Positions 26,235-35,654 of a DNA stretch of 64,000 nucleotides are shown here, piece by piece; position 1 is the stretch's first letter, and each line of letters starts with the position of its first letter. The translations under genes were made by a program, and so were the position numbers. The notes below the pieces were generated by a model. It ran no database searches. It was not told the origin of the DNA and saw only the letters and a list, made by a program, of their open reading frames with translations. This stretch comes from Microbacterium sp. MYb72 (lineage in GTDB: Bacteria > Actinomycetota > Actinomycetes > Actinomycetales > Microbacteriaceae), in NCBI RefSeq assembly GCF_002979415.1, contig NZ_PCOT01000022.1, positions 1-64,000 of the forward strand, read 5' to 3'.

Positions 26235-27692
26235 ATGTCCGCAAGTTCACCTACGGCGGCGAAAGCCGTGACGGCCAGCATCCCCGTGCTCAAGCGCGGC
26301 CTGAAGAATCGTCATATCCAGATGATCGCGCTCGGGGGCGCGATCGGGACGGGATTGTTCTACGGTTCATCCGAAGCGATCGGGATGGCGGGGCCTTCGG
26401 TGCTGCTCGCCTATATCGTCGGTGGCGCGATGATCTTCCTCATCGTGCGCGCTCTCGGGGAGATGTCGGTGGACAATCCGGTATCCGGCGCCTTCAGTCA
26501 CTACGCGAACGAGAACTGGAGTCAACGCGCCGGTTTCGTCTCTGGATGGAACTACTGGTTCAACTACATCGCCGTGTCGATGGTCGAGCTCGCAGTCGTC
26601 GGATCCTTCGTGAACTACTGGCTCCCTGGAGTGCCGACGTGGGCGTCGGCGGCGGTGTTCCTGGTGCTCATCACCGGCATCAATCTCATCGGAGTGCGCA
26701 CTTTCGGCGAGTTCGAGTTCTGGTTCGCGTTGGTGAAGGTCGTCGCCGTGATCGGCATGATCGTGCTGGGAGCGATCGTCATCGTCTTCCGGATCAACAA
26801 CAGCGCGGATCTCCCTGACCCGAGCTTCGCTCACCTGTTCGACCAGGGGTTCTTCCCCTTCGGGCTCACCGGGACCCTGGCTGTGCTCGTCGTCGTGATG
26901 TTCTCGTTCGGCGGCACGGAGTTGATCGGAATCACGGCCGGAGAGGCGGAGAACCCGCGCAGAACCATCCCGAAGGCGATCAATCAAGTCATCCCGAGAA
27001 TCCTGATCTTCTATGTCGGAGCGCTCGCCGTGGTGATGGCGGTGGTGCCCTGGGCCAGCCTCGACGGTCAGACGAGCCCGTTCGTGCAGATCTTCGATCG
27101 CATCGGGATCCCGGGCGCCGCTCACATCCTCAATCTCGTCGTGCTCACGGCGGTCATCTCGGTGTACAACTCCGGTCTCTACTCCAACGCGCGGATGCTG
27201 TACTCGCTTGCCCGCCAGGGCAACGCCCCCGCATATCTGCGCCGCATCTCGAACTCGGGGGTCCCCGTCGCAGGTGTGCTGACATCTTCCGCGGTCACGG
27301 TCATCGCCGTGATCGTGGTCTTCGTCTGGCCGGATTTCGCATTCCGCTACCTGATGTCGATCGCCACCATCGCCGCGATCATCAACTGGTCGATGATCAT
27401 GATCACTCAGATGAAGTTCCGTCGGCGCATCGGGCCCGAAGGTGTCGAGAAGCTGGAGTATCGACTGCCCTGGGCCCGGGTGACTCCTTGGATCGTCCTC
27501 GCCTTCCTGGCTGCGGTGGTCGTGCTCATGGCCCTGTCGCCCGACTACCGCACCGCCGTCATCGCGGGGCCGATCTGGTTGGGCATCCTGCTCATCGGCT
27601 ACGAGGTCAAGAAGAGACGCGCCCGCCCGGCAGGGGATGTCCAGGCGCAGGGAGCTCCGAGCGGCGGAGGCTGGGGGGCTGACCGCTCGTGA
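26235..27692 (+). CDS. APC family amino-acid permease
   Basis: 485 residues, twelve predicted membrane helices. RHIQMIALGGAIGTGLFYGS is the first helix of amino-acid/H+ symporters (AAT family), with ALGEMSVDNPVSGAFSHYA typical of the GabP/ProY branch and FGGTELIGITAGEAENP in helix 6. It imports an amino acid or gamma-aminobutyrate-type compound. ATG 26235 has AAGGGAG upstream; a TTG two codons earlier is less likely. Codon use is less GC-extreme than neighbours, which might indicate acquisition. Confidence 0.87.
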   Translation: MSASSPTAAKAVTASIPVLKRGLKNRHIQMIALGGAIGTGLFYGSSEAIGMAGPSVLLAYIVGGAMIFLIVRALGEMSVDNPVSGAFSHYANENWSQRAGFVSGWNYWFNYIAVSMVELAVVGSFVNYWLPGVPTWASAAVFLVLITGINLIGVRTFGEFEFWFALVKVVAVIGMIVLGAIVIVFRINNSADLPDPSFAHLFDQGFFPFGLTGTLAVLVVVMFSFGGTELIGITAGEAENPRRTIPKAINQVIPRILIFYVGALAVVMAVVPWASLDGQTSPFVQIFDRIGIPGAAHILNLVVLTAVISVYNSGLYSNARMLYSLARQGNAPAYLRRISNSGVPVAGVLTSSAVTVIAVIVVFVWPDFAFRYLMSIATIAAIINWSMIMITQMKFRRRIGPEGVEKLEYRLPWARVTPWIVLAFLAAVVVLMALSPDYRTAVIAGPIWLGILLIGYEVKKRRARPAGDVQAQGAPSGGGWGADRS

Positions 27693-27697
27693 GGTCG

Positions 27698-27737
27698 CGA
27701 CGCGGCCGCCCAGAAGGTGCTCCGGGCGGCCGCGTCG
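27698..27737. terminator. hairpin between permease and DoxX genes
   Basis: A 14-bp perfect stem, 27698-27711 with 27724-27737 (core GACGCGGCCGCCC), between convergent genes; loop of 12 bases. Confidence 0.7.
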
Positions 27738-27776
27738 TGCGTGTCCTGGGCGTGTGAATCCGGCGGCGGGTGCCGC

Positions 27777-28142
27777 TCAGAGCACGACGAGGAAGCCGAG
27801 CACGGTGCTCGCGACGGCCAGCGCCGCGAGGACGAGGGCCGGTGTCGCGGCCTCCTTGCGACGCAGGTGCACGACGACCGCGCCGATCATGATGATCGCG
27901 ATGCCCGTACCGGCGAGGGGTGTGAGGATCGGTGCGATCCCCGTCAGCAGCGGGAGGATCAGCCCGAGCGCGCCGACGACCTCGAGCGCGGCGATGGCCT
28001 TGACGGTTCCGGCGGAGAAATCCTCGGTCCAGGCCATGCCCCGCTCGGCGAGGGTCGCCTTGGGGGTGACGAGCTTCATGCCGCCTCCGCCGAGCATGGC
28101 GAGGGCGAGAAGCCCGTTGACGATCCAGAGTGCGACGAGCAT
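27777..28142 (-). CDS. DoxX family membrane protein
   Basis: 121 residues with four membrane helices. The DoxX pattern is seen in LLALAMLGGGGMKLVTPKATLAERGMAW and AIAALEVVGALGLILP. Such proteins are linked to redox or quinone stress. It is divergent from a HxlR regulator with an operator between them, so it is probably induced by that regulator's signal. ATG 28142 is preferred over 28217, which would overlap the regulator. Confidence 0.83.
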   Translation of the reverse strand: MLVALWIVNGLLALAMLGGGGMKLVTPKATLAERGMAWTEDFSAGTVKAIAALEVVGALGLILPLLTGIAPILTPLAGTGIAIIMIGAVVVHLRRKEAATPALVLAALAVASTVLGFLVVL

Positions 28143-28164
28143 CCGTGTTCCGTTCTGTGTGTTT

Positions 28165-28179
28165 GTTACGATTAGTAAC
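28165..28179. promoter_or_regulatory. HxlR-type operator
   Basis: GTTAC-GATTA-GTAAC is a perfect inverted repeat in the 55-base gap between doxX and hxlR, overlapping probable start signals of both. HxlR-family sites are often of this GTA(A)C-type symmetry. Confidence 0.6.
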
Positions 28180-28197
28180 CAAGAATGGAGCAATCGG

Positions 28198-28635
28198 ATG
28201 ACTGGTGCAAAAGGCACATCGGTGTCACCGACGCACAGCGATGGCTGCGATGCGGCGGGCTTCCCCGACTACGAGAACTCGTGCTCGATCGACGAGGGGG
28301 CGGGCCGTGCGATCCGCGAGGTGCTCGATCGGGTCGGCGACAAGTGGTCACTGCTGCTGATCGCGACGCTGCGCGGCGACCGGCTGCGCTTCAGTGAACT
28401 GCTCCGGCACATCCCCGGGATCTCCCAGCGGATGCTCACGCTCACGCTCCGTCAGCTCGAACGCGACGGGCTGGTCACCCGCACCGTGCACGCCGAGGTG
28501 CCACCCCGTGTGGAGTACGAGCTCACGGAACGCGGCGAGACGCTCATCCCGATCGCCCGCACGATCGGCGACTGGGCCCTCGCGAATCACCCTGCGATCG
28601 AGGAGTCCCGCGCCCGCTACGACGCCCGCGCCTGA
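28198..28635 (+). CDS. HxlR family transcriptional regulator
   Basis: 145 residues. The HxlR winged helix is shown by IREVLDRVGDKWSLLLIATLRG, RFSELLRHIPGISQRMLTLTLRQLERDGLV and a wing with PPRVEYELTERG. A Cys in NSCSIDEG just before the domain matches the redox-active Cys of YodB/HypR-like members, so it may sense quinones or electrophiles (inference). Divergent from doxX, with a shared operator. Confidence 0.86.
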   Translation: MTGAKGTSVSPTHSDGCDAAGFPDYENSCSIDEGAGRAIREVLDRVGDKWSLLLIATLRGDRLRFSELLRHIPGISQRMLTLTLRQLERDGLVTRTVHAEVPPRVEYELTERGETLIPIARTIGDWALANHPAIEESRARYDARA

Positions 28636-28788
28636 CTCCGGTCGGTCAGAAGTCGGCATCCGATTTTCGGACGATCGCCGGAATCTCGGATGATCGACCC
28701 GAAACGGTCCGATTTCTTGAGATGCTTCCGAATTTCGGATGAGGGCGGATGGGTATGCGAGACATGCGACAAGGAGCCGCGGACACAG

Positions 28789-28826
28789 AGAAGGGGGACG
28801 GATGCCGTGGCATCCGTCCCCCTTCT
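28789..28826. terminator. very strong hairpin after the catalase gene
   Basis: AGAAGGGGGACGGATGCC at 28789-28806 is the exact complement of 28809-28826, an 18-bp stem with almost no loop. It lies right after the catalase stop (28830) on the minus strand. The 150 bases before it contain no gene. Confidence 0.8.
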
Positions 28827-28829
28827 GGG

Positions 28830-30290
28830 TCAGACGCGGGAGCGCAGCGCCTCGCCGAGTGCGGCATCCACGTTCGTCCAGTACTGGAAGAAGCGCTCGC
28901 GGATCGCGTCGATGGTGATGCTGCGGCCCTGACCCGTGAGGGTGTCCAGGAACCGGGCGCGCTGCTCGTCGTCGAAGACCGTGCGGTACAGTGTGCCGGC
29001 CTGGCCGAAGTCGTCGTCGTCCACGCGCAGCGTGGCCGCGGCGCGGATCAGCTCGCCGTCGGACTCCCAGCTCGCCTCGACGCCGGCAACCGGGTCTGCG
29101 GCGGGTCCACCGGCCGCCCCGTACGAGTTCGGCGTGTACACGCGGTGCTCGGCCGGGTTGAAGCGGTACTGCATCTGGCCCTCGTGCATGTAGTTGCGCA
29201 CCTCGGCCGCGTGCGGCTGGTTGACCGGCAGCTGGTTGTAGTTCGCGCCGATGCGGTAGCGCTGCGCGTCGGAGTACGCGAACACCCGCGCCATCAGCAT
29301 CTTGTCGGGCGAGATGCCCGTGCCCGGAACCTGGTTGCCGGGCGAGAACGCCGCCTGCTCGATCTCGGCGAAGAAGTTCTGCGGGTTGCGGTCGAGGGTG
29401 AACGTGCCGACCTTGATGCGCGGGTAGTCCTTCTTCGACCACGTCTTGGTGAGGTCGAACGGGTTGAAGCGGTAGGTCTTGCCCTCCTCGTACGGCATGA
29501 CCTGCACGAAGACGTCCCACGAGGGGTTGTCGCCGCGGGCGATCGCGTCGAACAGGTCGCGACGGTAGTAGTCGGCATCCGATCCCGCGAGCTTCTCGGC
29601 CTCGGCGGCATCCATCCGCTCCACGCCCTGCTTCGACAGGAAGTGGTACTGCACCCAGAAGCGCTCGCCCTCGGCGTTGACCCACTGGTAGGTGTGCGAG
29701 CCGTAGCCGTTCATGTGGCGCCAGGATGCCGGCAGGCCGCGGTCGCCCATGAGGTAGGTGACCTGGTGGGCGGTCTCGGGGGAGAGCGTCCAGAAGTCCC
29801 ACTGCATGTCGGCGTCGCGCAGACCCGAGTCGCCGAGGCGCTTCTGCGAGTGGATGAAGTCGGGGAACTTCATCGCGTCGCGCAGGAAGAACGTCGGGGT
29901 GTTGTTGCCGACGATGTCGAGGTTGCCCTCCGTCGTGTAGAAGCGCAGCGCGAAGCCGCGCACGTCGCGCCAGGTGTCGGGGGACCCCTGCTCGCCCGCC
30001 ACGGACGAGAAGCGGAGCAGCGTCTCGCTCACGGCTCCGGGCTGGAACGCGGCGGCGCGGGTGTAGGCGGACACGTCCTCGGTCACGGTGAACGTGCCGA
30101 ACGCGCCACCGCCCTTGGCGTGCGGGTTGCGCTCCGGCACGCGCTCGCGGTTGAACGAGGCGAGCTTCTCGACGAGGTAGCGGTCGTGGAGGACCGTGGG
30201 GCCGTCTGCTCCGACGGTCAGGGAGTGCGCGTCGCTGGCGACGGGCGTGCCGGTCTGGGTCGTGGTGCCGGGGAGGTCTGACATGGTCAT
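28830..30290 (-). CDS. katA: heme catalase
   Basis: 486-residue monofunctional clade-3-like catalase. The distal His57 is in [38 protein letters not shown] is conserved, and the proximal heme Tyr is in [14 protein letters not shown]. It destroys hydrogen peroxide in the cytoplasm. Either ATG 30290 or 30284 may be used. A Fur-family gene lies 137 bases upstream on the same strand, the classic fur-kat pairing. Confidence 0.93.
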   Translation of the reverse strand: MTMSDLPGTTTQTGTPVASDAHSLTVGADGPTVLHDRYLVEKLASFNRERVPERNPHAKGGGAFGTFTVTEDVSAYTRAAAFQPGAVSETLLRFSSVAGEQGSPDTWRDVRGFALRFYTTEGNLDIVGNNTPTFFLRDAMKFPDFIHSQKRLGDSGLRDADMQWDFWTLSPETAHQVTYLMGDRGLPASWRHMNGYGSHTYQWVNAEGERFWVQYHFLSKQGVERMDAAEAEKLAGSDADYYRRDLFDAIARGDNPSWDVFVQVMPYEEGKTYRFNPFDLTKTWSKKDYPRIKVGTFTLDRNPQNFFAEIEQAAFSPGNQVPGTGISPDKMLMARVFAYSDAQRYRIGANYNQLPVNQPHAAEVRNYMHEGQMQYRFNPAEHRVYTPNSYGAAGGPAADPVAGVEASWESDGELIRAAATLRVDDDDFGQAGTLYRTVFDDEQRARFLDTLTGQGRSITIDAIRERFFQYWTNVDAALGEALRSRV

Positions 30291-30427
30291 GCGTTCACTT
30301 TCGTCTCGTATCGGTGTTCAGTGGGGTCCCCGACGCGCGTCGATGCAGCGACGCCGGGGTGAGGGGTCGTTCGATGATGCCGGGGGATGCGGCGCACAGG
30401 TGGAGTTCTGACGAACCCGTAAGGTTT

Positions 30428-30850
30428 CTAGGGCGCGGCGTCCTGGCAGCGGGGGCATACGCCCCAGAAGGTGACTTCTGCGGTCTGCACGGTGAATCCC
30501 CCCGTGTTCGACGGGGTGAGACACGGCGCCTCGCCGACGACGCAGTCCACGTCGCCGATGGCACCGCAGCGGGTGCACACGACGTGGTGGTGGTTGTCGC
30601 CGATGCGCCGTTCGTAGAGCGCCGCGGAGCCTGCCGGTTCGATCCGGCGGATGAGGCCCGCCGTCGTCAGGTCCGCGAGGATGTTGTGCACCGACTGGAT
30701 CGACGTGGTCGGAAGCACGTCGGACACCGCGCGGTAGACCCGCTCGGCATCCGTGTGGGCCATGGACTCCAGCGCCTCGAGAACGGCGACGCGGCCCGCA
30801 GTCGCACGAAGACCCGCGTCGCGAAGCGCGGAGTCGAGGTCGGTGTCCAT
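30428..30850 (-). CDS. Fur family peroxide-type regulator
   Basis: 140 residues. Winged-helix part AGLRATAGRVAVLEALES; then the metal-binding His motif RIGDNHHHVVCTRCG with CTRC and C-terminal CPRC, the structural zinc cysteines. Its place immediately upstream of the catalase gene suggests a PerR/CatR-type repressor of katA (inference). ATG 30850 with GAGG before it. Confidence 0.87.
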   Translation of the reverse strand: MDTDLDSALRDAGLRATAGRVAVLEALESMAHTDAERVYRAVSDVLPTTSIQSVHNILADLTTAGLIRRIEPAGSAALYERRIGDNHHHVVCTRCGAIGDVDCVVGEAPCLTPSNTGGFTVQTAEVTFWGVCPRCQDAAP

Positions 30851-31324
30851 GCCTCGACTGTACACGTTGTTTTTAGTGATTCAAAAGAAGTATCGGCATG
30901 CCGGTGGGGGGCACTCGAAACCGTTCGATACAGATCGTCCTTCATCGGAGGCCGAGTGGTTCGCGAGAGAGCGTCCCATCGCGGCTCCCAGAACTCACCC
31001 ACACAACTGCGGGTCAGCCTCCGTGCAGTCTTTCTGCTCGTCGACGTGGTGCTCTAATGGGAGCCAGCCCGGAGCGGGCGATTGCATCTTCGAGGGGGAA
31101 ATGTGAGCTACAGCCAATGCACCGCGAAAGTTACTGGGCTGCACCGCACTGAGAGTGGGAGGCAGCGTTGCCCGATTCATAGAACTGGAGCGACGCCTTC
31201 GTCAGACTGGGCGGAGCGCACGTCCGATGCCTGGTCTGCCCCACGCAGAATCTCACCAGCGTCGCGACCGGAGGCGCGGCGCTATGACAATCAGTACCGC
31301 TTGATCACTCAACTCAGTGAGAGT
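30851..31324. other. gap without a supported gene
   Basis: 474 bases between the fur-type gene and the weak open frame downstream. The stretch next to fur is AT-rich and probably holds its promoter. The rest has lower GC at third positions in every frame and no clear RBS, RNA or repeat that I recognise. Confidence 0.4.
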
Positions 31325-31741
31325 GTGGTCGACCTCATGTTGAGTCCGCCTGACGGCCGACTCCGTGACGCGACTTTCGACCTCATCGACGCGCTCACTC
31401 CCACTGGCGATGCCCGCATTCCTCGCTCAGGTCACGTATTGTGTCAGCTCTTCGAGCAGGTAGCGCTGGGCTTGCAGAGGATCATCGATGTGCCGGGCGC
31501 GGTCATCGATGAGCTTGTAGGCGAGGAAGTCGCCGGATCACGGATTCTCGCCGCGTGCGTGAAAGTTCTTCTCAAGAGAGCCGTGCAAGTCGCAATGGAG
31601 AACGCGATGGCACCGCTGGTGGTTCTGCACCTGAACGCGTGCATCTGCGCGCTCACATTCTGCCCGGCGTCGGAGAAGCATCGGTCATTGGAAGAGAACT
31701 GCACGATGCCCCTCGTCAGAGACCGTCTCAGCCGCGCGTGA
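31325..31741 (+). CDS. possible orphan hypothetical protein
   Basis: Open frame continuing from 31082; the protein-like part starts at about the GTG at 31325 or ATG at 31337 and has up to 138 residues. Hydrophobic and helical stretches (QVAMENAMAPLVVLHLNACICALTF) and three Cys. No RBS is evident. Its 3' end overlaps the stop of the convergent glycosidase-like gene by 14 bases. No family recognised. It may be a degenerate remnant instead. Confidence 0.25.
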   Translation: MVDLMLSPPDGRLRDATFDLIDALTPTGDARIPRSGHVLCQLFEQVALGLQRIIDVPGAVIDELVGEEVAGSRILAACVKVLLKRAVQVAMENAMAPLVVLHLNACICALTFCPASEKHRSLEENCTMPLVRDRLSRA

Positions 31742-33758
31742 TCGTGAAGCCCTCGCCGCGCACGCGGACCCGCCCTCCCTGGGCGGCCTGGCCGTGCTGC
31801 GATCCGTCCGCGTCGTAGGCCCGACCGCTGCCGGGCGCCAGCGGGGCGACCCGCTCGTCCGACCGGGAGCCGTTGGCATAGAGCACCGCGGACCCCGTCG
31901 TGGTCGCGTACACCGCGCTCACGACGCGCGGCTGGATCACCAGTGCGTCGAGCCGCACGTCGCCCCGACTCGTGCAGCGCACCGTGACCTGCTCGGCAGG
32001 CAGGTCCCCGCCGAGCAGCTGCGGCACGAGCATGCCGTCTGCCTCGGTGAGTCCGCGGTCGCCGGTCCCGCCCGCTGAGGTCTTGGTCGTCCACAGGCGA
32101 CGTCGTCCGCGGAACACCTCCCACACGGCATCCCCGGCATCCGCTGCCTGCCGCCAGATGAGACCGTGCAGGATGCCGCCCACCTCCGTCACGTCGAACT
32201 CCACCCACTCACCCCGCGGGACCTGCACGTACGCCCCTCCCGACAGGTTGCCCTCGCCGGTCCAGGCCCCGCCGGCCGGTCGCACGACCGTGCCGCCGGG
32301 GGAGAGCCGGGCGGTCTCGGCGTCGATCACGCGCAGACCCGAGTGCGAGCTCAACCCCGTGATCGATGTCGCGATCTGCGCGATGTCGCGGTTCGCGTCG
32401 AGCAGCAGCATGGTCAGCAGCCCGTGGATCGTGGACTCCGCGCCGGAGTTGCGGTTCACGCGGCCGTCGGTCTCGACGCCGTCGAACGTCACGCCGGTCG
32501 CCGGGTCGTACGTCGGGATGCCGGCGGTGTTGGCGCCGAAGAACCATCCGGCGGCCAGGCCCGCGAGCAGACGGTGTCCCTCGCCGCCCGCGGCGACCGC
32601 ACCGGCCACGCGTCCGTGCGCGCCGTAGGCGATCTGCGCCTCGGCGGGAAGCGGGGCCCAGGCGTTGCTCGGTCCGCCCGCCGCGAGCACCTGCGGCGTG
32701 AAGCGCCCGGCATCGGCCGCGGCCGCCGTCGTCCAGTCGCGGCGGCGCAGCACAGCACCCGCGCGGGCGAGCGCCTCCGGAGCGGCCGAGCCCCACGCGT
32801 GCCAGAAGCCCAGCGAGCCCGTCCACGGCAGCACGGCCCCGAACGGCCAGCCCGCCCGCGGATCCGTCGCCATCGCGGCCACACCCTCGCCATAAGTCTG
32901 CAGGGCACCGCGACTGCGGGAGTCACCCGCTTCGGCGGCGGCGCTGAGGCCGAGCATGGCCTCAGCCGTGGCATCCGCCCCTCCCGCGATCAGCCAGGCC
33001 GGAAGCCTCCTGCCGTCGCTGCGCACCCACTGCCCGGCACGGCCGAGCGACTCGCGTCCGAGCGCGTCGAGGCACAGGTGCAGCCGCGCCAGCAGGAACT
33101 CCGCGAAAGCGGCATCCTCCCGACGGAACGCGGCATAGCCCTCGCCGAACGCCCACACCGACCGGGCGAGCCAGTACGACTCCGCCGAGTCCGACGGATC
33201 GGGCAGCTCGACCGGGATCGCGCTGGGGTTCAGCGTGCCGTCCTCCTGCTGCCACAGCACCACACGGCCCGCGTTCGGTCCGGTCGCGGTCTGCAGGAAG
33301 GCGAGAGAGCGCAGCAGGTCGCGCGCCTCGTCGCGGCTCTGCGCGTCGCCCGTCGCCTTCCAATCCCGCAGCAGCACGACGGCCGCACGCGCGATGTCGT
33401 CGGCGTTATACGCACCCTGGCTCCAGTAGCCGGTCACCGCATCGCGGTTCCCTCCTCCGACGCGGCGGAAGCCGCCCGCGCCGCCGGCATCCGCGTAGGT
33501 CCACGGCGCCCGCACTGTCGGCCGGGTGTCGATGCCGAACGTGGTGTGCTCGGCGCTCGCGGTGACGGGAACGTCGGCGAGCAGGAAACGCAGGTGCGCG
33601 AGATTCGTCAGGCGCGGGCGTCGGGCGGCGTCGAGCGGCAGCGGACCGGCGAGCCCTGGAGCTGCGGTCGTCGCGCCGACGGCCGCGTCGACCGGGATCA
33701 GGGCGAGGGCGGATGCCGTCGCCGCGATGGTCAGGAAGGTGCGTCGTGAGGTGTCCAT
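31728..33758 (-). CDS. Tat-exported six-hairpin-like glycosidase, putative
   Basis: 676 residues. The N-terminus SRRTFLTIAATASALAL is a twin-arginine signal, so a folded protein is exported. Residues 50-470 look like an (alpha/alpha)6 barrel: YNADDIARAAVVLLRDW, SYWLARSVWAFGEGY, and NRNSGAESTIHGLLTM, the last being common in six-hairpin glycosidases. The C-terminal 200 residues are beta-rich and may bind carbohydrate. Specific activity is unknown. It is the last gene of the LacI/GH130 operon, so it probably trims a mannoside-type glycan outside the cell (inference). Confidence 0.7.
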   Translation of the reverse strand: MDTSRRTFLTIAATASALALIPVDAAVGATTAAPGLAGPLPLDAARRPRLTNLAHLRFLLADVPVTASAEHTTFGIDTRPTVRAPWTYADAGGAGGFRRVGGGNRDAVTGYWSQGAYNADDIARAAVVLLRDWKATGDAQSRDEARDLLRSLAFLQTATGPNAGRVVLWQQEDGTLNPSAIPVELPDPSDSAESYWLARSVWAFGEGYAAFRREDAAFAEFLLARLHLCLDALGRESLGRAGQWVRSDGRRLPAWLIAGGADATAEAMLGLSAAAEAGDSRSRGALQTYGEGVAAMATDPRAGWPFGAVLPWTGSLGFWHAWGSAAPEALARAGAVLRRRDWTTAAAADAGRFTPQVLAAGGPSNAWAPLPAEAQIAYGAHGRVAGAVAAGGEGHRLLAGLAAGWFFGANTAGIPTYDPATGVTFDGVETDGRVNRNSGAESTIHGLLTMLLLDANRDIAQIATSITGLSSHSGLRVIDAETARLSPGGTVVRPAGGAWTGEGNLSGGAYVQVPRGEWVEFDVTEVGGILHGLIWRQAADAGDAVWEVFRGRRRLWTTKTSAGGTGDRGLTEADGMLVPQLLGGDLPAEQVTVRCTSRGDVRLDALVIQPRVVSAVYATTTGSAVLYANGSRSDERVAPLAPGSGRAYDADGSQHGQAAQGGRVRVRGEGFTITRG

Positions 33759-33806
33759 GTCATCACTTCTTCGTGCTGTCGGTGGAGCGGGGTTCGTGAG
33801 GGGCGA

Positions 33807-34796
33807 TCAGGAGAGGTCGGCCGCGGGCTCGCGCAGCGCGCGGCCCCACGGCTCCGCCGGATCGTGGATCGCGACGGCGAGGGTGGTGTCGGACTGGCCG
33901 TAGTACGCGAACCACCTGCCGTGGAACTTCACGAGCCCCTCGATGAAGGTCACGTTCGAGATGAGTCCGTGCAGGTCCTCGAACGACTGCGGCCGCAGCC
34001 ACGGCTCCTGCAGCCGGGCGATGACCTTCGTCGGCTCGTCGGGGTCGATCGCGATCTGCCCGCAGCGGTAGTCGACGTCGACCGAGCCGTCGTCGTTGAT
34101 CGTGCGGGTCGCGCCGTTCGTGAGGAACACGAGCAGTCCGTTGTCGGCGAGCACGGGGGAGGCGCCGATCTCGACCAGGGCCTCGTCCCACGTGCCCGGC
34201 GTGGGGGAGTACATGGGGTCGGTGTCTGCGGTGCCCGGCGTCCAGTGGATGAGGTCGTCGCTCGTGGCCCAGTAGATCGCGCCCTCGCCGAAGTACATCC
34301 ACCATTTGCCGTGCATCCGCTGCGGCACGATCACGCCGGCCTTCGACCAGTTGAAGCCGCGCGGGTCCATGGTCTTGAACGTGTCGAAGTCCTCGAACAG
34401 CGGGCCGTGCTTGGTCCAGGTGCGCAGATCGGTCGAGGTCGCCAGGCACAGCTGGGCGCTGCGGCGGTCCCAGCCCGTGTAGGTGAGGTAGTAGGTGCCG
34501 TCGATCAGCGCGATGCGCGGATCCTCGCAGCCGTAGCGCTCGTAATCCTCGGACGGGGAGAGGATCGGAGCATCCTCTCGCGTGAAGGTCACCCCGTCGC
34601 GGGAGCGGGCCATGCCGATGTGCGACACGATGTCGTCGGCGTGCGCGCGGTACAGCAGCACGACCTCGTCGCCGTCGACCAGCGCGGCCGGGTTGTACAG
34701 GTTGGCCGACTCCCAGCTCTCGCCGCGGGGGCGCAGGATGGGGTTGCCCTCGTAGGGGGTGAACGGTCCGAGGGGGAAGGATGCTCCGGTGAACAT
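33807..34796 (-). CDS. GH130 family mannoside phosphorylase/hydrolase
   Basis: 329 residues forming a five-bladed beta-propeller. GH130 features: EGNPILRPRGESWESANLYNPAAL, GIGMARS-type repeats, the pattern YGCEDPRIALIDGTYYLTYTGW and a carboxylate in FGEGAIYWATS. Family members split beta-mannosides by phosphorolysis or hydrolysis in the cytoplasm. It lies just after the two sugar permeases, so it should act on the imported oligosaccharide. Confidence 0.82.
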   Translation of the reverse strand: MFTGASFPLGPFTPYEGNPILRPRGESWESANLYNPAALVDGDEVVLLYRAHADDIVSHIGMARSRDGVTFTREDAPILSPSEDYERYGCEDPRIALIDGTYYLTYTGWDRRSAQLCLATSTDLRTWTKHGPLFEDFDTFKTMDPRGFNWSKAGVIVPQRMHGKWWMYFGEGAIYWATSDDLIHWTPGTADTDPMYSPTPGTWDEALVEIGASPVLADNGLLVFLTNGATRTINDDGSVDVDYRCGQIAIDPDEPTKVIARLQEPWLRPQSFEDLHGLISNVTFIEGLVKFHGRWFAYYGQSDTTLAVAIHDPAEPWGRALREPAADLS

Positions 34797-34811
34797 GGAT
34801 GCCTTTCTGGG

Positions 34812-35654
34812 CTAGCCCTTGACGGCGGCGCCGAGGTCGGTGGCGGTGAAGAACCGCTGGAAGACGATGAACAGGATCACGACGGGGAACGCGAGGGCGG
34901 TGGCGCCCGCGAGGATCGCGCCGTTGGGGTTGGCGGTGGACTGCGCCACGTTCGAGATGTAGTTGGCGAGGGACACGGCGAGCGGCTGAAGGCTCGAATC
35001 CTTGGTGATGAGGAACGGCCACAGGAACTCGTTCCACGGGCCGATGAAGGTCACCAGCACGACGGTCACGAGCACCGGTCGGATCAGCGGGAGCGCCACC
35101 GAGGTCAGCAGGCGGATCTCACCGGCCCCGTCGATCCGCGCCGCCTCGAAGATCTCCACGGGCAGCGCCTTGAAGAACTGCGTGAAGATGAACACCGCGG
35201 TCGTGTTGATGAGGAACGGCAGGATCATGCCCAGATACGAGTCGCCCAGGCCGTAGCTGCGCGTGATCTGCACGTACAGCGGGATCATGAGCAGCTGGAA
35301 CGGCACCATCTGCACGAGCAGCATGAGCACCCAGATCACCCCGCGACCGCGGAAGTCGAGCCGGGCGATCGCGTAGCCGGCGAGCAGCCCGAACACGACG
35401 GTGCCGAGCAGCACGCCCGCCGTGAAGACGAGCGAGTTCAGCAGGGAACCCGCCAGGTCGATGCGCGAGTCGATCGCGACGAAGTTGTCGACCGTCCACC
35501 CGCTCGTCGGGAAGAGCTCGTTCGGGGAGTTCGTGGGGTTCTTCTGGAACGCCCCCACGAGCATGAAGTAGAACGGGAAGGCGAAGCCGATTGCCGCGAT
35601 CGTGAGCACGATGATGCTCAGGATGCGGGGGACTGAACGTCTGCGGGTCATCAT
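34812..35654 (-). CDS. carbohydrate ABC transporter permease (MalG type)
   Basis: 280 residues, six helices. The EAA loop that contacts the ATPase is EIFEAARIDGAGEIRLLTSVALPLI and the C-terminus FFTATDLGAAVKG is typical of MalG-type permeases. ATG 35654 overlaps the MalF-type stop. No ATPase gene is in the operon; a shared MsiK/MsmX-type ATPase elsewhere would be needed. Confidence 0.9.
   Translation of the reverse strand: MMTRRRSVPRILSIIVLTIAAIGFAFPFYFMLVGAFQKNPTNSPNELFPTSGWTVDNFVAIDSRIDLAGSLLNSLVFTAGVLLGTVVFGLLAGYAIARLDFRGRGVIWVLMLLVQMVPFQLLMIPLYVQITRSYGLGDSYLGMILPFLINTTAVFIFTQFFKALPVEIFEAARIDGAGEIRLLTSVALPLIRPVLVTVVLVTFIGPWNEFLWPFLITKDSSLQPLAVSLANYISNVAQSTANPNGAILAGATALAFPVVILFIVFQRFFTATDLGAAVKG

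Noticed and set aside
30291..30427. Clear Fur/PerR box between the fur-type gene and catalase
   Set aside because: Only a short GAACC-N5-GGTTT-type symmetry near the fur stop was found; too weak to list.
30851..31324. tRNA or small RNA in the gap
   Set aside because: No cloverleaf or terminator-like fold was recognised.
31444..32208. Minus-strand open frame of 254 residues
   Set aside because: It overlaps the exported glycosidase gene out of frame and has shadow-type composition.
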